A stretch of DNA of 64,000 nucleotides from Slackia equolifaciens (lineage in GTDB: Bacteria > Actinomycetota > Coriobacteriia > Coriobacteriales > Eggerthellaceae), in assembly GCF_003725995.1 (NCBI RefSeq), contig NZ_QIBX01000006.1:1-64000 (forward strand), given 5' to 3'. Numbering within the stretch: the first letter of the stretch is position 1; the number at the start of each line of letters is the position of its first letter. A program made the position numbers and the translations under genes. Positions 63,884 to 64,000 of this stretch are shown here, piece by piece. The notes below the pieces were generated by a model. That model was given only the letters and a program-made list of their open reading frames with translations. It ran no database searches and had not been told where the DNA came from.

Positions 63884-64000
63884 ATGGATCTTGAAGATTT
63901 GCTGCCCGTCATTGTTGTTATCGCAATTTATGGCATAGGCGTGTGGCTTTGGGGCGATCCCGGTTGGCCGCTCACGGTCATCGCCAACTTCCTTGGCGAT
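63884..64000 (+). CDS. Small membrane protein, partial (runs off window)
   Basis: The frame opens at ATG 63884 after AAGGGAGG and continues past the edge. The 39 visible residues ('MDLEDLLPVIVVIAIYGIGV...') contain a single hydrophobic helix (~7-24) after an acidic start. I do not recognise it. It may belong to the apbE neighbourhood. Confidence 0.6.
   Translation, partial: MDLEDLLPVIVVIAIYGIGVWLWGDPGWPLTVIANFLGD

Overview
The window looks like chromosome from a high-GC, anaerobic, respiratory member of the Coriobacteriia, most likely family Eggerthellaceae (Slackia, Adlercreutzia or Eggerthella-like). This is inferred from gene content, not from a database match. The signs are several Tat-exported FAD-dependent reductases of the fumarate/urocanate reductase type, LuxR-family regulators carrying a large multi-pass membrane domain, a molybdopterin oxidoreductase with FeS and NrfD partners, and GC-rich codon use with GTG and TTG starts.

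Layout. 0-9 kb: an Arch_ATPase/DUF234 ATPase, a decapitated BrnT relic with an intact BrnA-type antitoxin, pyridoxal kinase plus biotin ligase, a MATE exporter, an ABC ATPase/permease pair of the nitrate/sulfonate/taurine class without a binding protein, a RelB-PIN toxin-antitoxin pair and an acetyltransferase. 9-13 kb: an MFS exporter and an OmpR-type two-component system. 13.6-17.8 kb: one-carbon genes fhs, fchA-like and folD. 18-22 kb: LuxR regulator, flavoprotein reductase and a LuxR relic. 22-28.6 kb: complete pstSCAB-phoU-phoB/phoR-like phosphate locus, whose PstS is circularly permuted. 28.6-31.6 kb: xanthine phosphoribosyltransferase, NCS2 purine permease and a LytR_C lipoprotein. 31.9-39 kb: two more flavoprotein/LuxR neighbourhoods, one flavoprotein broken by a single in-frame TAG. 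39-42.6 kb: M20 dipeptidase, tRNA-Leu(CAA), apt, bioY. 42.9-49.4 kb: NrfD, FeS, molybdo-subunit and TorD chaperone, with a divergent LuxR regulator. 49.4-54.7 kb: SGNH hydrolase, HicAB, a sodium-dependent SNF transporter, and an ACT-domain protein with its UPF0210 partner. 54.8-64 kb: acetyltransferase, SpoU methyltransferase, LMW phosphatase, CIRCE-controlled groES-groEL, a further flavoprotein, IclR regulator, ApbE, and the start of a small membrane protein.

How it works together. The recurring theme is anaerobic respiration: four lipoprotein-like Tat flavoproteins and one molybdoenzyme, four of the five beside a membrane LuxR-type or IclR regulator. ApbE and pyridoxal, biotin, folate and purine functions supply cofactors and building blocks; the Pst/Pho locus supplies phosphate.

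The most unusual material lies between genes. Three long inverted-repeat elements (10.9, 17.9 and 42.6 kb) share a TGACCTGGG core at nearly the same distance from the arm despite different arms. A fourfold repeat lies at 16.4-16.7 kb. A 35-bp-armed cruciform element separates the ACT and UPF0210 genes. Several GC-rich spacers carry direct repeats with a period near 60 bp.
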